Below, in pieces: positions 15,935-24,599 of a stretch of DNA of 64,000 bases. Made by a program: the position numbers and the translations under genes. The stretch spans positions 124,001 through 188,000 of the forward strand of contig CBDCFD010000005.1 of NCBI GenBank assembly GCA_965216155.1, given 5' to 3'. This DNA comes from CATOSP01 sp965216155. GTDB lineage: Bacteria; Chloroflexota; Dehalococcoidia; Lucifugimonadales; UBA3495. Position 1 is the first letter of the stretch; each line of letters starts with the position of its first letter. A model generated the notes under the pieces. It was not told the origin of the DNA and did no database searches. It saw nothing but the letters and a program-made list of their open reading frames with translations.

Positions 15935-16728
15935 GCCACCAGGCTCCGGCGCACCCGGGTGCTCCACAAGTCCACCACCACCACCATACCAACCAACGCC
16001 AGCATCAGCGTCCACACCTGGTCGAACAGAAGGTCATGCAGGGAGAGCTGGATTTGATACCCCAGACCCGGTATCCCCACAAAGCTCAGGACCGCCGCCG
16101 ACCGGATTCCGCACTCGAAGCGGTAGAATGTGTAGCTGAGCATATCCGGGAACGCCATCGGCAGTCTGCCGAACAGGAACACTTTGAACGGCGTTGCCCC
16201 GGACGACCGGAGCGCCCGCAAAGGGCTCTCAGGGATATCGTTCAGCAGTTCGGCGTATATCCTGCCCAGTATTCCCGCGTATGGGAGGGACAAGGCCAGG
16301 ATGGCGGTCAGCGAAGATAGTCCGAACGCGCTGACGAACAGCACCGCCCATACCAGTTCGTGGACCGACCGGATGGCCCCAAGGAGCAGCCGCGCGGGCA
16401 CCGCAATAGGCAGCCCGGTCCGCCAGGAGCGGGCCGCCACCCCGGATGCGAGCAGACCAATGGGTATGGCAACCGTCACCGCCACGGTAATGGACGCCAC
16501 GGCGTAGGCCATCGTCTGGAAACACGCCACCAGGACCAGCTTCAGGAAGTCCGGGGAAAGCTCCGGTGGGAATAGCGCCTCGATAAATCGGAGAAGAGCG
16601 GCCGGACCGCCAGTGTGGACCGTAGGACCCAGCCAATCGACGCTGGATAAGCTCCAGACAAACGCGGCCAAGAGCAGAAGGGTGAGCAGCCGGCGGCTTT
16701 CAAGCAGATTCAGCTTCCGGCTTCCCAT
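15931..16728 (-). CDS. phnE: Oxyanion ABC transporter permease 1 (PhnE-like)
   Basis: A 265-residue permease with an N-terminal helix after LNLLESRRLLTL and five or more further helices. The cytoplasmic loop RSSGATPFKVFLFGRLPMA is the ATPase contact. SVHELVWAVLFVSAFGL is the characteristic PhnE-type helix, matched by AVPELVWAMIIVFFL in permease 2. Its start lies inside the end of the ATPase gene (19-base overlap) and its stop overlaps permease 2 by four bases, so the operon is tightly coupled. Confidence 0.88.
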   Translation of the reverse strand: MGSRKLNLLESRRLLTLLLLAAFVWSLSSVDWLGPTVHTGGPAALLRFIEALFPPELSPDFLKLVLVACFQTMAYAVASITVAVTVAIPIGLLASGVAARSWRTGLPIAVPARLLLGAIRSVHELVWAVLFVSAFGLSSLTAILALSLPYAGILGRIYAELLNDIPESPLRALRSSGATPFKVFLFGRLPMAFPDMLSYTFYRFECGIRSAAVLSFVGIPGLGYQIQLSLHDLLFDQVWTLMLALVGMVVVVDLWSTRVRRSLVA

Positions 16729-17501
16729 ACTACCGCTTGGGCCTGGTCCAGGTCGTACAGATGCTCCGACACCTCGTCAGTCATATCACCCGCGGGCATG
16801 TCGAATTGCAGGACACCGTCCCGGAGGGCGATTACCCTGGAAAAGTATTTCTTTATCAGGTAGGGGGAATGCATGCTGGCCACCAGCGTCTTTCCCTCGG
16901 TAACCGCCAAATTGGTCAGCAAGCCGAGCAGGTCTTCAGCCCGCGCCGGGTCGAGCGACGACACAGGCTCGTCGGCGAGGATGATCTGCGAGGACTGGAC
17001 CATAAGCCGGGCGATGGCCACCCTTTGCAATTCGCCTCCCGACAGGTGCGATGTCCGTTCGCCGATCTTGTCAACGATCCCCATTTTGGCGAGAGCCTCC
17101 TCCGCCATGTACCTGTCGTGAGGCCACACCAGGGATGTAATCGACCGAAGAAGGCTCCACTGGCCCAACCTTCCCGCGAGCACGTTGTGCAACACCGACA
17201 GGTGGGGCACCAGGTCGTATTGTTGGTGTACCAACCCCACCAATTGGGCCAGTTCTTTGCCAGGCCGGACGGTGGAAAGGGGCCGTCCGCCGATGGACAG
17301 GTCCCCGTCGTCGGGTTGAAGAATCCCGGCCAACAGGTAGAGCAAAGTGGTCTTTCCGCTGCCGCTTGGCCCAACCAGCGCCACCTTCTCGCCGGTGTGG
17401 ACCTTGAAACTCAACGGCGCGAGGGCCCTCACGCTTGGGTAGCTCTTGCAGATGCCGTTGGCGATCACCAGGGCACGGTGATTGGGGTCAGGTCCGGTCA
17501 C
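16710..17501 (-). CDS. phnC: Oxyanion ABC transporter ATP-binding protein (PhnC-like)
   Basis: A 263-residue ABC ATPase: Walker A GPSGSGKTT (about residues 39-47), Q-loop LVHQQYDLVPHLSVLHNV, signature LSGGELQRVAIAR, Walker B ILADEPVSSLD and the switch His in ASMHSPYL. The Q-loop and DLVPHLSV pattern are typical for the PhnC group. It overlaps phnD by four bases (ATGA) and permease 1 by 19 bases. It energises uptake by the two membrane proteins encoded next. Confidence 0.92.
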   Translation of the reverse strand: MTGPDPNHRALVIANGICKSYPSVRALAPLSFKVHTGEKVALVGPSGSGKTTLLYLLAGILQPDDGDLSIGGRPLSTVRPGKELAQLVGLVHQQYDLVPHLSVLHNVLAGRLGQWSLLRSITSLVWPHDRYMAEEALAKMGIVDKIGERTSHLSGGELQRVAIARLMVQSSQIILADEPVSSLDPARAEDLLGLLTNLAVTEGKTLVASMHSPYLIKKYFSRVIALRDGVLQFDMPAGDMTDEVSEHLYDLDQAQAVVWEAGS

Positions 17502-18394
17502 CGGACCATCCCCAAGCCACGGGCGACGTTCTCTAGTTGCTCGTAATTGGCATTTCTTGTCTCAATGAATTTCCCGGTGCTAAACAACTCCAGAATCTCG
17601 CCGTGCTCAGAGGATGTCAGGTCAAGCAATGCCTTCTGAATCTTCTCAGTGAAACCCTCGCCATAGACCTCGTCCAACGCCGGGCGAACGGTCCAGTTGT
17701 AGTCGAAGTAGTCCGGTGTGGTGTAGAATTCCTTGACCTTGGATGTGTCCGCTTTGCCTTCGCTCACGGCCCGCTTCCATACGTCCTCGTTCAAGGCTCC
17801 AACGTCAAAAGCGCCGTCTTGCACCAACCTCCAGGTAAGGTCGTGAGAGCCTGAGAAGTTGGGAACGCTCCGGAAATCCGTGTCGGGGTCTATCCCGGCC
17901 TGCGAAAGGAAGTAGCGAGGCATCAGGTGGCCCGAAGTGGAGCTTTCGCTGCCGAAGGTGATGGTCAGGTCTCCAGCCTGGGCTTTGAGGTCTTCCAAAG
18001 AAGGGAGGTCCAGGTCAGCGCGCGACACGAACTTGGAATGGAATTTTGCGTCGCGCTCACGCTGAACGATGGCGTTCGCTCCGGGATTCTGCAACCGGGC
18101 CTGCACTCCGGTCAAGCCGCCAAAGAAGGCTAGTTGAAGCTCCCCCTGGGTAAAGGCCGTCACTACCGCTGCGTAATCGACGCTGGGAACGTACTCGACG
18201 GTTACATCGAGCTCTTTAGACAGGTGCTCGGCAAACTGATCGTATCTGCGGGCCAACCGGGCGGCATTCTGGTCGGGGATACCGCCAACTTTGAGGACCG
18301 GGGCATCGGCCCCGCCGCCGCAAGCGGTGACTGGGACTGCGAGGACCAATAGGGCAACAAGGAATAATAGGATACCTGATAATGGGCCAGACAC
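17498..18394 (-). CDS. phnD: Oxyanion ABC transporter binding lipoprotein (PhnD / putative selenate type)
   Basis: A 298-residue extracytoplasmic binding protein. Residues 1-25 are a lipoprotein signal with lipobox VTAC; the Cys would be lipidated. Binding domain features include VDYAAVVTAFTQGELQLAFF followed by GGLTGVQARL, TFGSESSTSGHLMPRYFL, FSGSHD and VGALNEDVWK, plus the C-terminal YTTPDYFDYNWTVRP. From memory the block FGGLTGVQAR with SSTSGxLMPRYFL and YTTPxYxDYNWTVR fits the group annotated as putative selenate transporter binding protein more than classical phosphonate PhnD. No selenium gene is nearby, so the ligand is open. It is the first gene of the operon. Confidence 0.85.
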   Translation of the reverse strand: MSGPLSGILLFLVALLVLAVPVTACGGGADAPVLKVGGIPDQNAARLARRYDQFAEHLSKELDVTVEYVPSVDYAAVVTAFTQGELQLAFFGGLTGVQARLQNPGANAIVQRERDAKFHSKFVSRADLDLPSLEDLKAQAGDLTITFGSESSTSGHLMPRYFLSQAGIDPDTDFRSVPNFSGSHDLTWRLVQDGAFDVGALNEDVWKRAVSEGKADTSKVKEFYTTPDYFDYNWTVRPALDEVYGEGFTEKIQKALLDLTSSEHGEILELFSTGKFIETRNANYEQLENVARGLGMVR

Positions 18395-18684
18395 CGTTAG
18401 ACTCCCTCCCTATGTATGACGCATGGGCACACCGGAACGTGTCTGTATGGCGCTGTGGCATTCCTACGGCATACCTGGGGGCAAGGAGGAAGGCGGGTCG
18501 GAGCGTAAAAGAGGGTTACAGCCCTAAGAGAAGAAAACGCGCTGGGACCGCCGGCCGTTCCAGGCCCCACAGGCTTGGCCTCAGGTGAACCCCAGCCCAG
18601 GCAGGAGAACGGCTATGAATAGGTCAGTCAGCACGAAGTTGACTTTAATAATCCGGGCCAGATTTGTCAATCAAGGTACGGTTT
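18395..18684. other. Leader region of the transporter operon and greA, no gene seen
   Basis: No credible coding frame. Two plus-strand frames (18382-18588, 18585-18767) lack ribosome sites and run into the repeat at 18685-18790. The stretch must hold promoters for phnD (minus) and probably greA (plus), but I could not pick a convincing -35/-10 pair. A region near 18575-18610 has a GGTGAACCCC block, which is discussed among the rejected items. Confidence 0.4.
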
Positions 18685-18790
18685 GTCTGAACTGTGATTT
18701 TTGTGATGCCCTGATGGCGATGATTAGGCAAGCACAGCCACAGCAAGTAATCATGGCGATCACCTAAATCACACGAATCACAGTTCAGAC
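18685..18790. repeat. Dispersed inverted-repeat element, copy 2 (GTCTGAAC family)
   Basis: Twenty-three-base ends (18685-18707 and 18768-18790) starting GTCTGAACTGTGATTTTTG and ending with its inverse; 21 of 23 bases pair. The interior is about 60 bases. The last 15 bases are identical to those of the copy at 2433-2447. It lies 110 bases before greA and would form a long hairpin in its leader. Confidence 0.75.
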
Positions 18791-18900
18791 AGAAATCTTT
18801 ACAAGGGACAGACGCAGGACTACAATCCAGACAGGGAGGAGCAGGCCGTTTGGTCGGCTCTTCCATCTTGCTTTTTCCACATAGACCGGAGGTTGCCACC

Positions 18901-19368
18901 ATGACTCAGCCCACGTACCTTTCGAGAGGAGGGCTTGAGAAATTGAAGGAAGAGCTCGACCACCTCCGGACGGTGCGCCGTCACGAAGTCGCCGAGCAGA
19001 TCCAACAATCCCGTGAAAGAGGCGGCACGGTGAGCAATGCGGAATACGAAGAGGCCAAGAACGAATTGGCGTTCACCGAGGGCCGCATTCTCACTCTGGA
19101 CAACATCATCAACAACGCCTTGATCATCAACGAGGACCACAGCGCGTCGGACTCCGTCGAGGTCGGCTCCACTGTCACAGTGGAGAACCAGGACGGCAGG
19201 TCCCTGGAGTACACCATAACCGGAAGCGCCGAGGCCGACCCCTCCCAGGGGAAAATCTCCAACGTCTCACCAATAGGCAAGGGTCTGTTGGGCAAGCGGA
19301 TAGGAGAGATTACCGAGGTCAACATACCTTCAGGCAAGACCAGACTTCAGATCGTCAGCATCGCCTAG
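18901..19368 (+). CDS. greA: Transcription elongation factor GreA
   Basis: A 155-residue GreA. The N-terminal antiparallel coiled coil (YLSRGGLEKLKEELDHLRTV to LAFTEGRILTLDNIINN) ends in the acidic tip residues within AEYEEAKNE that enter the RNA polymerase secondary channel and trigger cleavage of backtracked RNA. The C-terminal FKBP-like domain carries VGSTVTVE and SPIGKGLLGKRIGE. GGAGG at 18888-18892 fixes the start at 18901. It is followed after 26 bases by lysS, a common pairing. Confidence 0.93.
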   Translation: MTQPTYLSRGGLEKLKEELDHLRTVRRHEVAEQIQQSRERGGTVSNAEYEEAKNELAFTEGRILTLDNIINNALIINEDHSASDSVEVGSTVTVENQDGRSLEYTITGSAEADPSQGKISNVSPIGKGLLGKRIGEITEVNIPSGKTRLQIVSIA

Positions 19369-19394
19369 CATGACGCCGGAAATCTCGTTTCGAC

Positions 19395-20882
19395 ATGCCC
19401 GATAGACAAGACGGCCTCCTGGCCAGCCGGCAAAGCAAGCTCGATCGTCTCCGGCAACAGGGGATTGACCCTTACCCTCCCCGTTTTCACCGCACCTGCG
19501 ACACCGCCACAGCGATCTCCAGCTTCGAGGCCGTGGAGCGCGGTGAACAGTTGGAAACGGCGCCGGAGAATCTATCTCTCGCCGGACGTATCGTATCCAT
19601 GCGAGTCATGGGCCGAGCGGCGTTTCTTGACCTCCAAGACTCCTCAGGCACCGTGCAAGCTCTTTTGCGGCAAAACAACCTGGGCGAGGCTTTCGAACTG
19701 GTCAAAGACTTGGACTTGGGCGACCACCTGGGTGTGACCGGGGACATGATCCGCACCCGCACGGGACAGGTCACCATAGACGCGCGGACCGTTACCGTGA
19801 CATCGAAGGGGATGCGCCCACTGCCGGAGAAGTACCACGGACTTCGGGACGTTGAAGTCCGGTACCGCCAGAGATACCTGGACATGATCGCCAACCCGGA
19901 AGTTATGCCGGTGTTCGCCCAGCGCAGCCGGATCATCAGCGGCATCCGGAATTTTCTCAACGGACGCGGCTTCCTCGAGGTAGACACTCCAGTGCTTGTC
20001 CCCGTGGCCGGCGGCGCTCACGCCCGGCCTTTCGTCACGCATCACAACGCCCTGGACGAAGAGCTCTACCTGCGAATCGCCACCGAGCTATACCTGAAAC
20101 GCCTGATAATCGGCGGGTTTGACAAGGTTTACGAGCTGGGGCGGGTTTTTCGAAACGAGGGCATCGACCAGGACCACAACCCCGAATTTACCCTGCTGGA
20201 GAGCTACGAAGCCTACGCGGACTATAACGACGTGATGGAGATGGTCGAGTCGATGGTCTCCGGGATAGCCCTGGATGTGTTAGGCACCACGCGGGTCCCC
20301 CACGGGGATGACCTTATCGACTTCGCGCCGCCGTGGGATAGGGTGCAGCTACACGACGAATTGCTCAAGCACAGCGGCATCGACATCGACGAATTTCCGG
20401 ACGACGCATCCCTGTCCAACAAGGCCCGAGAGATGGGTCTTGACGTCGCGCCCCTGGAGAGCCGGGGGCGTCTGATCGATAAGCTGCTCTCCGTCTATGT
20501 GGAACCCCACCTGGTCCAGCCAACATTCCTTATGGACTACCCGGAGGTAATGTCGCCCCTGGCCAAGGCCAAACCCGGCGCTCCTGGCTACGTGGAGCGG
20601 TTTGAGGCGTTCGCCGCGGGTATGGAGATCGCTAATTCCTATACTGAGCTAAACGACCCTGCGGTACAGCGGGCGCGCTTTGAAGCACAGGAGCACGTCA
20701 GGACGTATTACGAGGATGACGAGGTGGACCGCACCGACGAGGACTTCCTGCTCGCTATGGAATACGGTATGCCTCCCACTGGCGGGCTCGGAATGGGTAT
20801 CGACCGACTGGTGATGCTCCTAACGTCACAACCATCCATCCGAGATGTGTTGCTCTTTCCCCAGATGCGCCGCATCACCTGA
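19395..20882 (+). CDS. lysS: Lysyl-tRNA synthetase, class II
   Basis: A 495-residue enzyme that charges tRNA-Lys. An N-terminal OB fold (LAGRIVSMRVMGRAAFLDLQ) is followed by the class II core: motif 1 around RSRIISGIRNFLNGRGFLEV with DTPVL, motif 2 RVFRNEGIDQDHNPEFTLLE and motif 3 GLGMGIDRLVMLLT. Its length is typical. It is co-transcribed with greA. The last 8 bases overlap the end of a converging PaREP1-like gene. No strong ribosome site precedes the ATG at 19395, consistent with coupling to greA. Confidence 0.94.
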   Translation: MPDRQDGLLASRQSKLDRLRQQGIDPYPPRFHRTCDTATAISSFEAVERGEQLETAPENLSLAGRIVSMRVMGRAAFLDLQDSSGTVQALLRQNNLGEAFELVKDLDLGDHLGVTGDMIRTRTGQVTIDARTVTVTSKGMRPLPEKYHGLRDVEVRYRQRYLDMIANPEVMPVFAQRSRIISGIRNFLNGRGFLEVDTPVLVPVAGGAHARPFVTHHNALDEELYLRIATELYLKRLIIGGFDKVYELGRVFRNEGIDQDHNPEFTLLESYEAYADYNDVMEMVESMVSGIALDVLGTTRVPHGDDLIDFAPPWDRVQLHDELLKHSGIDIDEFPDDASLSNKAREMGLDVAPLESRGRLIDKLLSVYVEPHLVQPTFLMDYPEVMSPLAKAKPGAPGYVERFEAFAAGMEIANSYTELNDPAVQRARFEAQEHVRTYYEDDEVDRTDEDFLLAMEYGMPPTGGLGMGIDRLVMLLTSQPSIRDVLLFPQMRRIT

Positions 20883-21253
20883 CGCCCGGCTTGGTTTCTT
20901 GTAACAACCCCAATACCCGCGCCACGAATTCGCGCACGTCAGGCGGGTACCAATCCAACTCGTAGTCTTCCATGTCCTGATAGTAAAAGTTGTGATAAAA
21001 CTTCTCGGCGACCATGAACCCATACGTGATGTCAGGGTCGTCATATTCCGTGGCAAGCCGCTTGGCGGAAGAGCTAAATTCACGGCGGGTCGTGCCGATG
21101 GGCCACCCCCCTTTCCTGCATCGCCGCCATCAACGCATGAGCGGCGGCTTCCCATAGCAATATCGAGGCTCGCAGATGGTCAGTGGCGGCGCTGTCCCGT
21201 TCTCCTGCCTCGAGGAAGTCCCACGCCTTTTGAACGTAATCCTGAGCCAACAT
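20875..21253 (-). pseudogene. PaREP1/HEPN-like gene with a frameshift in a G run
   Basis: Starting at 21253 the frame reads MLAQDYVQKAWDFLEAGERD and then LLWEAAAHALMAAMQERG before failing at a stop. The next frame continues RGWPIGTTRREFSSSAKRLA, EYDDPDITYGFM and FYYQDMEDYELDW to a TGA at 20875. The break falls in six C on the plus strand (21106-21111); removing one base joins the parts and restores the alignment with the intact paralogue at 21262-21612. The conserved RGW-x4-H motif of the paralogues has Arg instead of His here. It could be a real pseudogene or a homopolymer read error. Confidence 0.75.
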
Positions 21254-21261
21254 GGACTCTC

Positions 21262-21612
21262 CTATTCCAACGCCAATATCCGCGCCACGAAATCGCGCAC
21301 GACAGGCCGGTCTAAATCCATCTGGTAGTCTTCCATGGAGTCATTGTAGAAGTTGCGGTGGAACTCTTCTGCGGCTATGAATCCTTCTCTGATTGAACGG
21401 TCGTCATATTCCCTGGCAAGCTGCTCGGCGGAAAATTTCAACGCGCGGTGAGTCGTGCCTGACCAGCCACGTTGCTGCATCGCTGCCATCACTGCGTGGG
21501 CGGCGGCTCCCCATAGCTTTTCGGAACCCTGCAAATGGTCTCCGGCGGCAAACTCCCGGTCCGACGCTTCCAAAAAGTCCCTCGCTGTTTGAACATGCTC
21601 GTGGGTCAGCAT
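21262..21612 (-). CDS. PaREP1/HEPN-like small helical protein
   Basis: A 116-residue, mainly helical protein resembling the PaREP1 family (pattern GDHLQGSEKLWGAAAHAVMA followed by AMQQRGW). The segment RGWSGTTH gives an Arg-x6-His spacing like the HEPN ribonuclease motif (Rx4-6H); activity is only inferred. AAGGAG precedes the ATG at 21612. Four relatives occur in this window (20875, 50964, 51377, 53186). This copy sits in tandem with the frameshifted one, between lysS and serS but on the other strand. Confidence 0.7.
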   Translation of the reverse strand: MLTHEHVQTARDFLEASDREFAAGDHLQGSEKLWGAAAHAVMAAMQQRGWSGTTHRALKFSAEQLAREYDDRSIREGFIAAEEFHRNFYNDSMEDYQMDLDRPVVRDFVARILALE

Positions 21613-21710
21613 AGCTTCTCCTTATCTCGCTCGCTCCAGTTGCAAAGCCACAACGCCGCGCAAAAGCAGTATACTTACTCTACTGTTTTTGACATAGAAG
21701 GGCGAGGACA

Positions 21711-22988
21711 ATGCTATCCATAGAGTTGATACGCCGCGACCCGGACTTGGTCAAAGCCGCCCTGGAATCCAGGGGCGAGGATGATCCCCTGTCCCATGTT
21801 CTCGACTTGGACTCCCGGCGACGCCAGGTGGTCACCAAGAGCGACGAGCTGCGGGCCAGGCGCAACCAGGTGAGCCGTCAGGTGGGCCAGGCCCGCAGCG
21901 CCGGCGAGGAACCTTCCCAGGACATCATCCAGGAGATGCGGCAGGTCGGAGATTCTATCAGCCGCCTGGAAGATGAGGTCCGCCGTCTGGAGGAGGAGCT
22001 TAACGCCATCCTGTTGGGGCTGCCCAACATCCCCCTCTCCGACGTTCCGAAGGGCCTGAGCGAGGAGGAGAACCGGATCGTCCGGCAGAACGGCGCCCCC
22101 CCTGAGCTCGACTTCACCCCCGAGCCGCACTGGGATGTTGGCGAAAGACTGGGCATAATCGACTTCGTTAGGGGGACCAAGCTGGCGGGGAGCCGGTTCT
22201 ACACCACGATGGGCGCCGCCGCCAAGTTGGAACGGTCCCTTATCTCTTTCATGCTTGACTTGCACACCAACGAGCACGGGTATACTGAGGTGTCGCTGCC
22301 CGCCGTGGTCAAACGGAACATTATGGAGGGGTCCGGCAACTTGCCTAAGTTCGCCGACAACCTTTACCACGATGACGAAGACGACCTCTGGCTCATCCCC
22401 ACGGCGGAGGTCCCGATCACCAACCTATACCGTGACGAGATCATTCCGCCGGGCAGCCTGCCCCTCTATTATGTGGCGCAGACTCCTTGCTTCCGCCGGG
22501 AACGGACTGCCGCCGGACGGGATACCCGCGGTATCAAGAGGGTGCACCAGTTCAACAAGGTGGAGATGTACAAGTTCGTGGAGCCGGAGACATCCCACGA
22601 CGAGTTGGAAAGGCTGTTGGCCGACGCCGTGGAAGTTTGCGAACGCCTGGGATTCACCTACCGCGTCTTGCAACTCTGCACCGGCGACATGGGCTTCGCG
22701 TCGGCCAAGACCTACGACATCGAGGTCTGGGCTGCTGGATGCCGGGAGTGGCTGGAGGTCAGTTCATGTTCCAACTGCACCGACTTCCAGGCACGCCGTT
22801 CCAACATACGCTACCGTGCCGAAGAAAGGGGCCGGCCTCAGCTGCCTCATACGTTAAACGGCTCCGGTCTGGCGCTGCCCAGGGTAATCATCGCCATTCT
22901 GGAAAACTACCAGCAGCCCGACGGGTCGATAGTCATTCCGGAAGTCCTCCGCCCCTACACTGGGTTCGACGTCATTCCGGCGCGCTGA
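21711..22988 (+). CDS. serS: Seryl-tRNA synthetase
   Basis: A 425-residue class II synthetase. The N-terminal long coiled-coil arm (residues about 35-105, SRRRQVVTKSDELRARRNQV to RRLEEELNAILLGLPNIP) binds the variable arm of tRNA-Ser. The catalytic core has motif 2 TPCFRRERTAAGRDTRGIKR with HQFNKVE and motif 3 LPHTLNGSGLALPRVIIAIL. Length and order are typical. GGGCGAGGA lies before the ATG. It stands between the PaREP1-like pair and the DUF6883/DUF4926 pair. Confidence 0.95.
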   Translation: MLSIELIRRDPDLVKAALESRGEDDPLSHVLDLDSRRRQVVTKSDELRARRNQVSRQVGQARSAGEEPSQDIIQEMRQVGDSISRLEDEVRRLEEELNAILLGLPNIPLSDVPKGLSEEENRIVRQNGAPPELDFTPEPHWDVGERLGIIDFVRGTKLAGSRFYTTMGAAAKLERSLISFMLDLHTNEHGYTEVSLPAVVKRNIMEGSGNLPKFADNLYHDDEDDLWLIPTAEVPITNLYRDEIIPPGSLPLYYVAQTPCFRRERTAAGRDTRGIKRVHQFNKVEMYKFVEPETSHDELERLLADAVEVCERLGFTYRVLQLCTGDMGFASAKTYDIEVWAAGCREWLEVSSCSNCTDFQARRSNIRYRAEERGRPQLPHTLNGSGLALPRVIIAILENYQQPDGSIVIPEVLRPYTGFDVIPAR

Positions 22989-23024
22989 CGGCGGGCTGCG
23001 CCCTCGAAAAGCGGACCGTCGGCG

Positions 23025-23363
23025 GTGAGGCTGCCCAACGCGGAACAAGACCGGGACGCCCCCGAAAAAACGCGGGGGTATTTGCTCTCCACGGAACACG
23101 AGGACGGCAAAGATAAAGCCGGGTTCTTCCTTCGCTTCGGTTTCACCCGCGAACAATGGCAGGTTTTCGCCGACGCACTCCGGGCACACGCAGTTGCCCA
23201 CGAGGTTACCAGCATCAGGGAAACGCCCCACGGGATGAAATATGTTGTGGATGGTGTCCTTGAAACGCCCGATGGACGCAATCCAAGCGTGTGGACGGTC
23301 TGGATGTTATCGGCCGATTCCGAGGCTCCCAGATTCCTCACGGCCTATCCGAGCGGGAGTTAA
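23025..23363 (+). CDS. DUF6883 domain protein
   Basis: A 112-residue protein matching the DUF6883 pattern: RGYLLSTEHEDGKDKAGFFL, FGFTREQW, an Ala/His helix, then TPHGMKYVVDGVLETPDGRN with VWTVW and a final LTAYP. This family commonly stands beside DUF4926, as it does here after 3 bases, and is suspected of belonging to polymorphic-toxin or toxin-antitoxin pairs. The activity is unknown to me. It follows serS by 36 bases on the same strand. Confidence 0.75.
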   Translation: MRLPNAEQDRDAPEKTRGYLLSTEHEDGKDKAGFFLRFGFTREQWQVFADALRAHAVAHEVTSIRETPHGMKYVVDGVLETPDGRNPSVWTVWMLSADSEAPRFLTAYPSGS

Positions 23364-23366
23364 CAA

Positions 23367-23738
23367 ATGCTGAACGAAATAGACGTCGTCGTTCTCACCG
23401 ATGACGTTACAACGAACATGATGGAGGGAACGTTGAAGTCCGGAGACGTTGGCACCATCGTCCATGTTTACGGGCAAGGGGAAGCCTATGAAGTGGAATT
23501 TCTCGCGCCGGACGGCAACACGGTCGGGTTGGCTTATGTCTTGCCATCGCAGGTGCGTCCGGTGATCCGCTACGAATTCGATCACGCACGAGGGCGCGCG
23601 AAAGTTGTCTGGCGCGATCCCACATTCGTCGAGCCTACCCGATCAGGAGTTAACACATCAGGAGAAAATCCCCTTTATGAAAACGTGAGACATGTTGGCA
23701 GCCCAGTCTCAAATAATTTCACAACCGCAAGCGAATAA
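23367..23738 (+). CDS. DUF4926 domain protein with an unusual tail
   Basis: Residues 1-65 match DUF4926: LNEIDVVVLTDDVTTNMMEG, LKSGDVGTIVHVYGQGEAYE and VEFLAPDG, ending VLPSQVRPV. It is an SH3-like small barrel, usually the partner of DUF6883. Most members end about here; this one continues for ~58 polar residues (from IRYEFDHARG) with no recognisable domain, which may be read-through caused by loss of the original stop. The start is 3 bases after the DUF6883 stop. Confidence 0.7.
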   Translation: MLNEIDVVVLTDDVTTNMMEGTLKSGDVGTIVHVYGQGEAYEVEFLAPDGNTVGLAYVLPSQVRPVIRYEFDHARGRAKVVWRDPTFVEPTRSGVNTSGENPLYENVRHVGSPVSNNFTTASE

Positions 23739-23753
23739 AGAGGAGGCCCTGTC

Positions 23754-24599
23754 ATGTCTGGAATCTGGCCTGGCGACACCCAATGCGTGGCAATGCTGGG
23801 ATTCGACGTCGATGGCGTGTCTTCCTGGCTGAACCGGGACCCTTCGTACAAAGACCACCCCAGCCTGATGTCTATGGCCGAGTACGGCCCCAGCGTGGCC
23901 ACGCCGCGCATCCTGGACATGCTGGACGGCCACGGGGTCAAGGCCAGCTTCTACGTTCCCGGCTACGTGGCGGAGAACCACATGGACCTGGTGAAGGACA
24001 TCGCCGCGCGGGGCCACGAGGTCGCCCACCACGGCTACATGCACGAGCCGCCCTCGACACTGTCCAGGGAGCAGGAAGACGAAGTCCTGCGTAGCGGCAT
24101 CGACATTTTGGGCGGGATCACAGGGGAGAGACCGCTGGGCTACCGCTCACCAAGCTGGGAGCTAAGCGAACACTCCCTCGACCTGCTGGTGTCACATGGA
24201 TTCGTGTACGACAGCAGCCTCATGGGCGACGACGCTCCCTATATGGAGACCGCTCCTGGCAACGGGCAGTCCATCGTTGAAATTCCTATCCACTGGCTTC
24301 TGGACGACGCGCCCAACTTCGTGTACGCGCCGGTGGCCAACCGGCTGGGCCCCATGCGCAACCCTGACGAAGTTTACGCCTCATGGGCCGCCGAATTCGA
24401 GGGCCTCTACCGCTACGGCCGCGCCTTCACCCTGACCATGCACCCCCAGTACATAGGCCGCCCCGGCAGGCTCCTAATGCTGGAAAGGCTGATCAGCTAC
24501 ATCAAGACCTTCCCCAACGTGGAGTTCATGCGGGCCATAGATGTGGCGCGGTTGTGGGTAGGGGGGCAACGTCGAACATCGGGGGGCAGACGTTATTAA
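23754..24599 (+). CDS. Polysaccharide deacetylase family protein (NodB / PuuE-like)
   Basis: A 281-residue metal-dependent deacetylase. It has the N-terminal GFDVDG (the Asp-Asp-type motif), the zinc-binding HEVAHHGYMHE (His-x3-His), GYRSPSWELSEHSLDLL and the C-terminal FTLTMHPQYIGRPGR (the His motif). The layout, with no signal peptide and the HEVxxHG-like block, is closer to cytoplasmic PuuE allantoinase-like and peptidoglycan deacetylases than to secreted chitin deacetylases. GAGGAGG precedes the ATG. The substrate is uncertain. Confidence 0.85.
   Translation: MSGIWPGDTQCVAMLGFDVDGVSSWLNRDPSYKDHPSLMSMAEYGPSVATPRILDMLDGHGVKASFYVPGYVAENHMDLVKDIAARGHEVAHHGYMHEPPSTLSREQEDEVLRSGIDILGGITGERPLGYRSPSWELSEHSLDLLVSHGFVYDSSLMGDDAPYMETAPGNGQSIVEIPIHWLLDDAPNFVYAPVANRLGPMRNPDEVYASWAAEFEGLYRYGRAFTLTMHPQYIGRPGRLLMLERLISYIKTFPNVEFMRAIDVARLWVGGQRRTSGGRRY

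Noticed and set aside
18575..18650. Possible signal recognition particle RNA (block GGTGAACCCC followed by CCAGGCAGGAGAACGG)
   Set aside because: The order recalls the SRP RNA tip, but the essential GGAAGG-type loop is missing and no flanking complementary stem is clear.
23055..23080. Terminator-like hairpin with a run of A after serS
   Set aside because: It lies inside the DUF6883 coding region and is explained by conserved codons (DAPEKTRGYLL).
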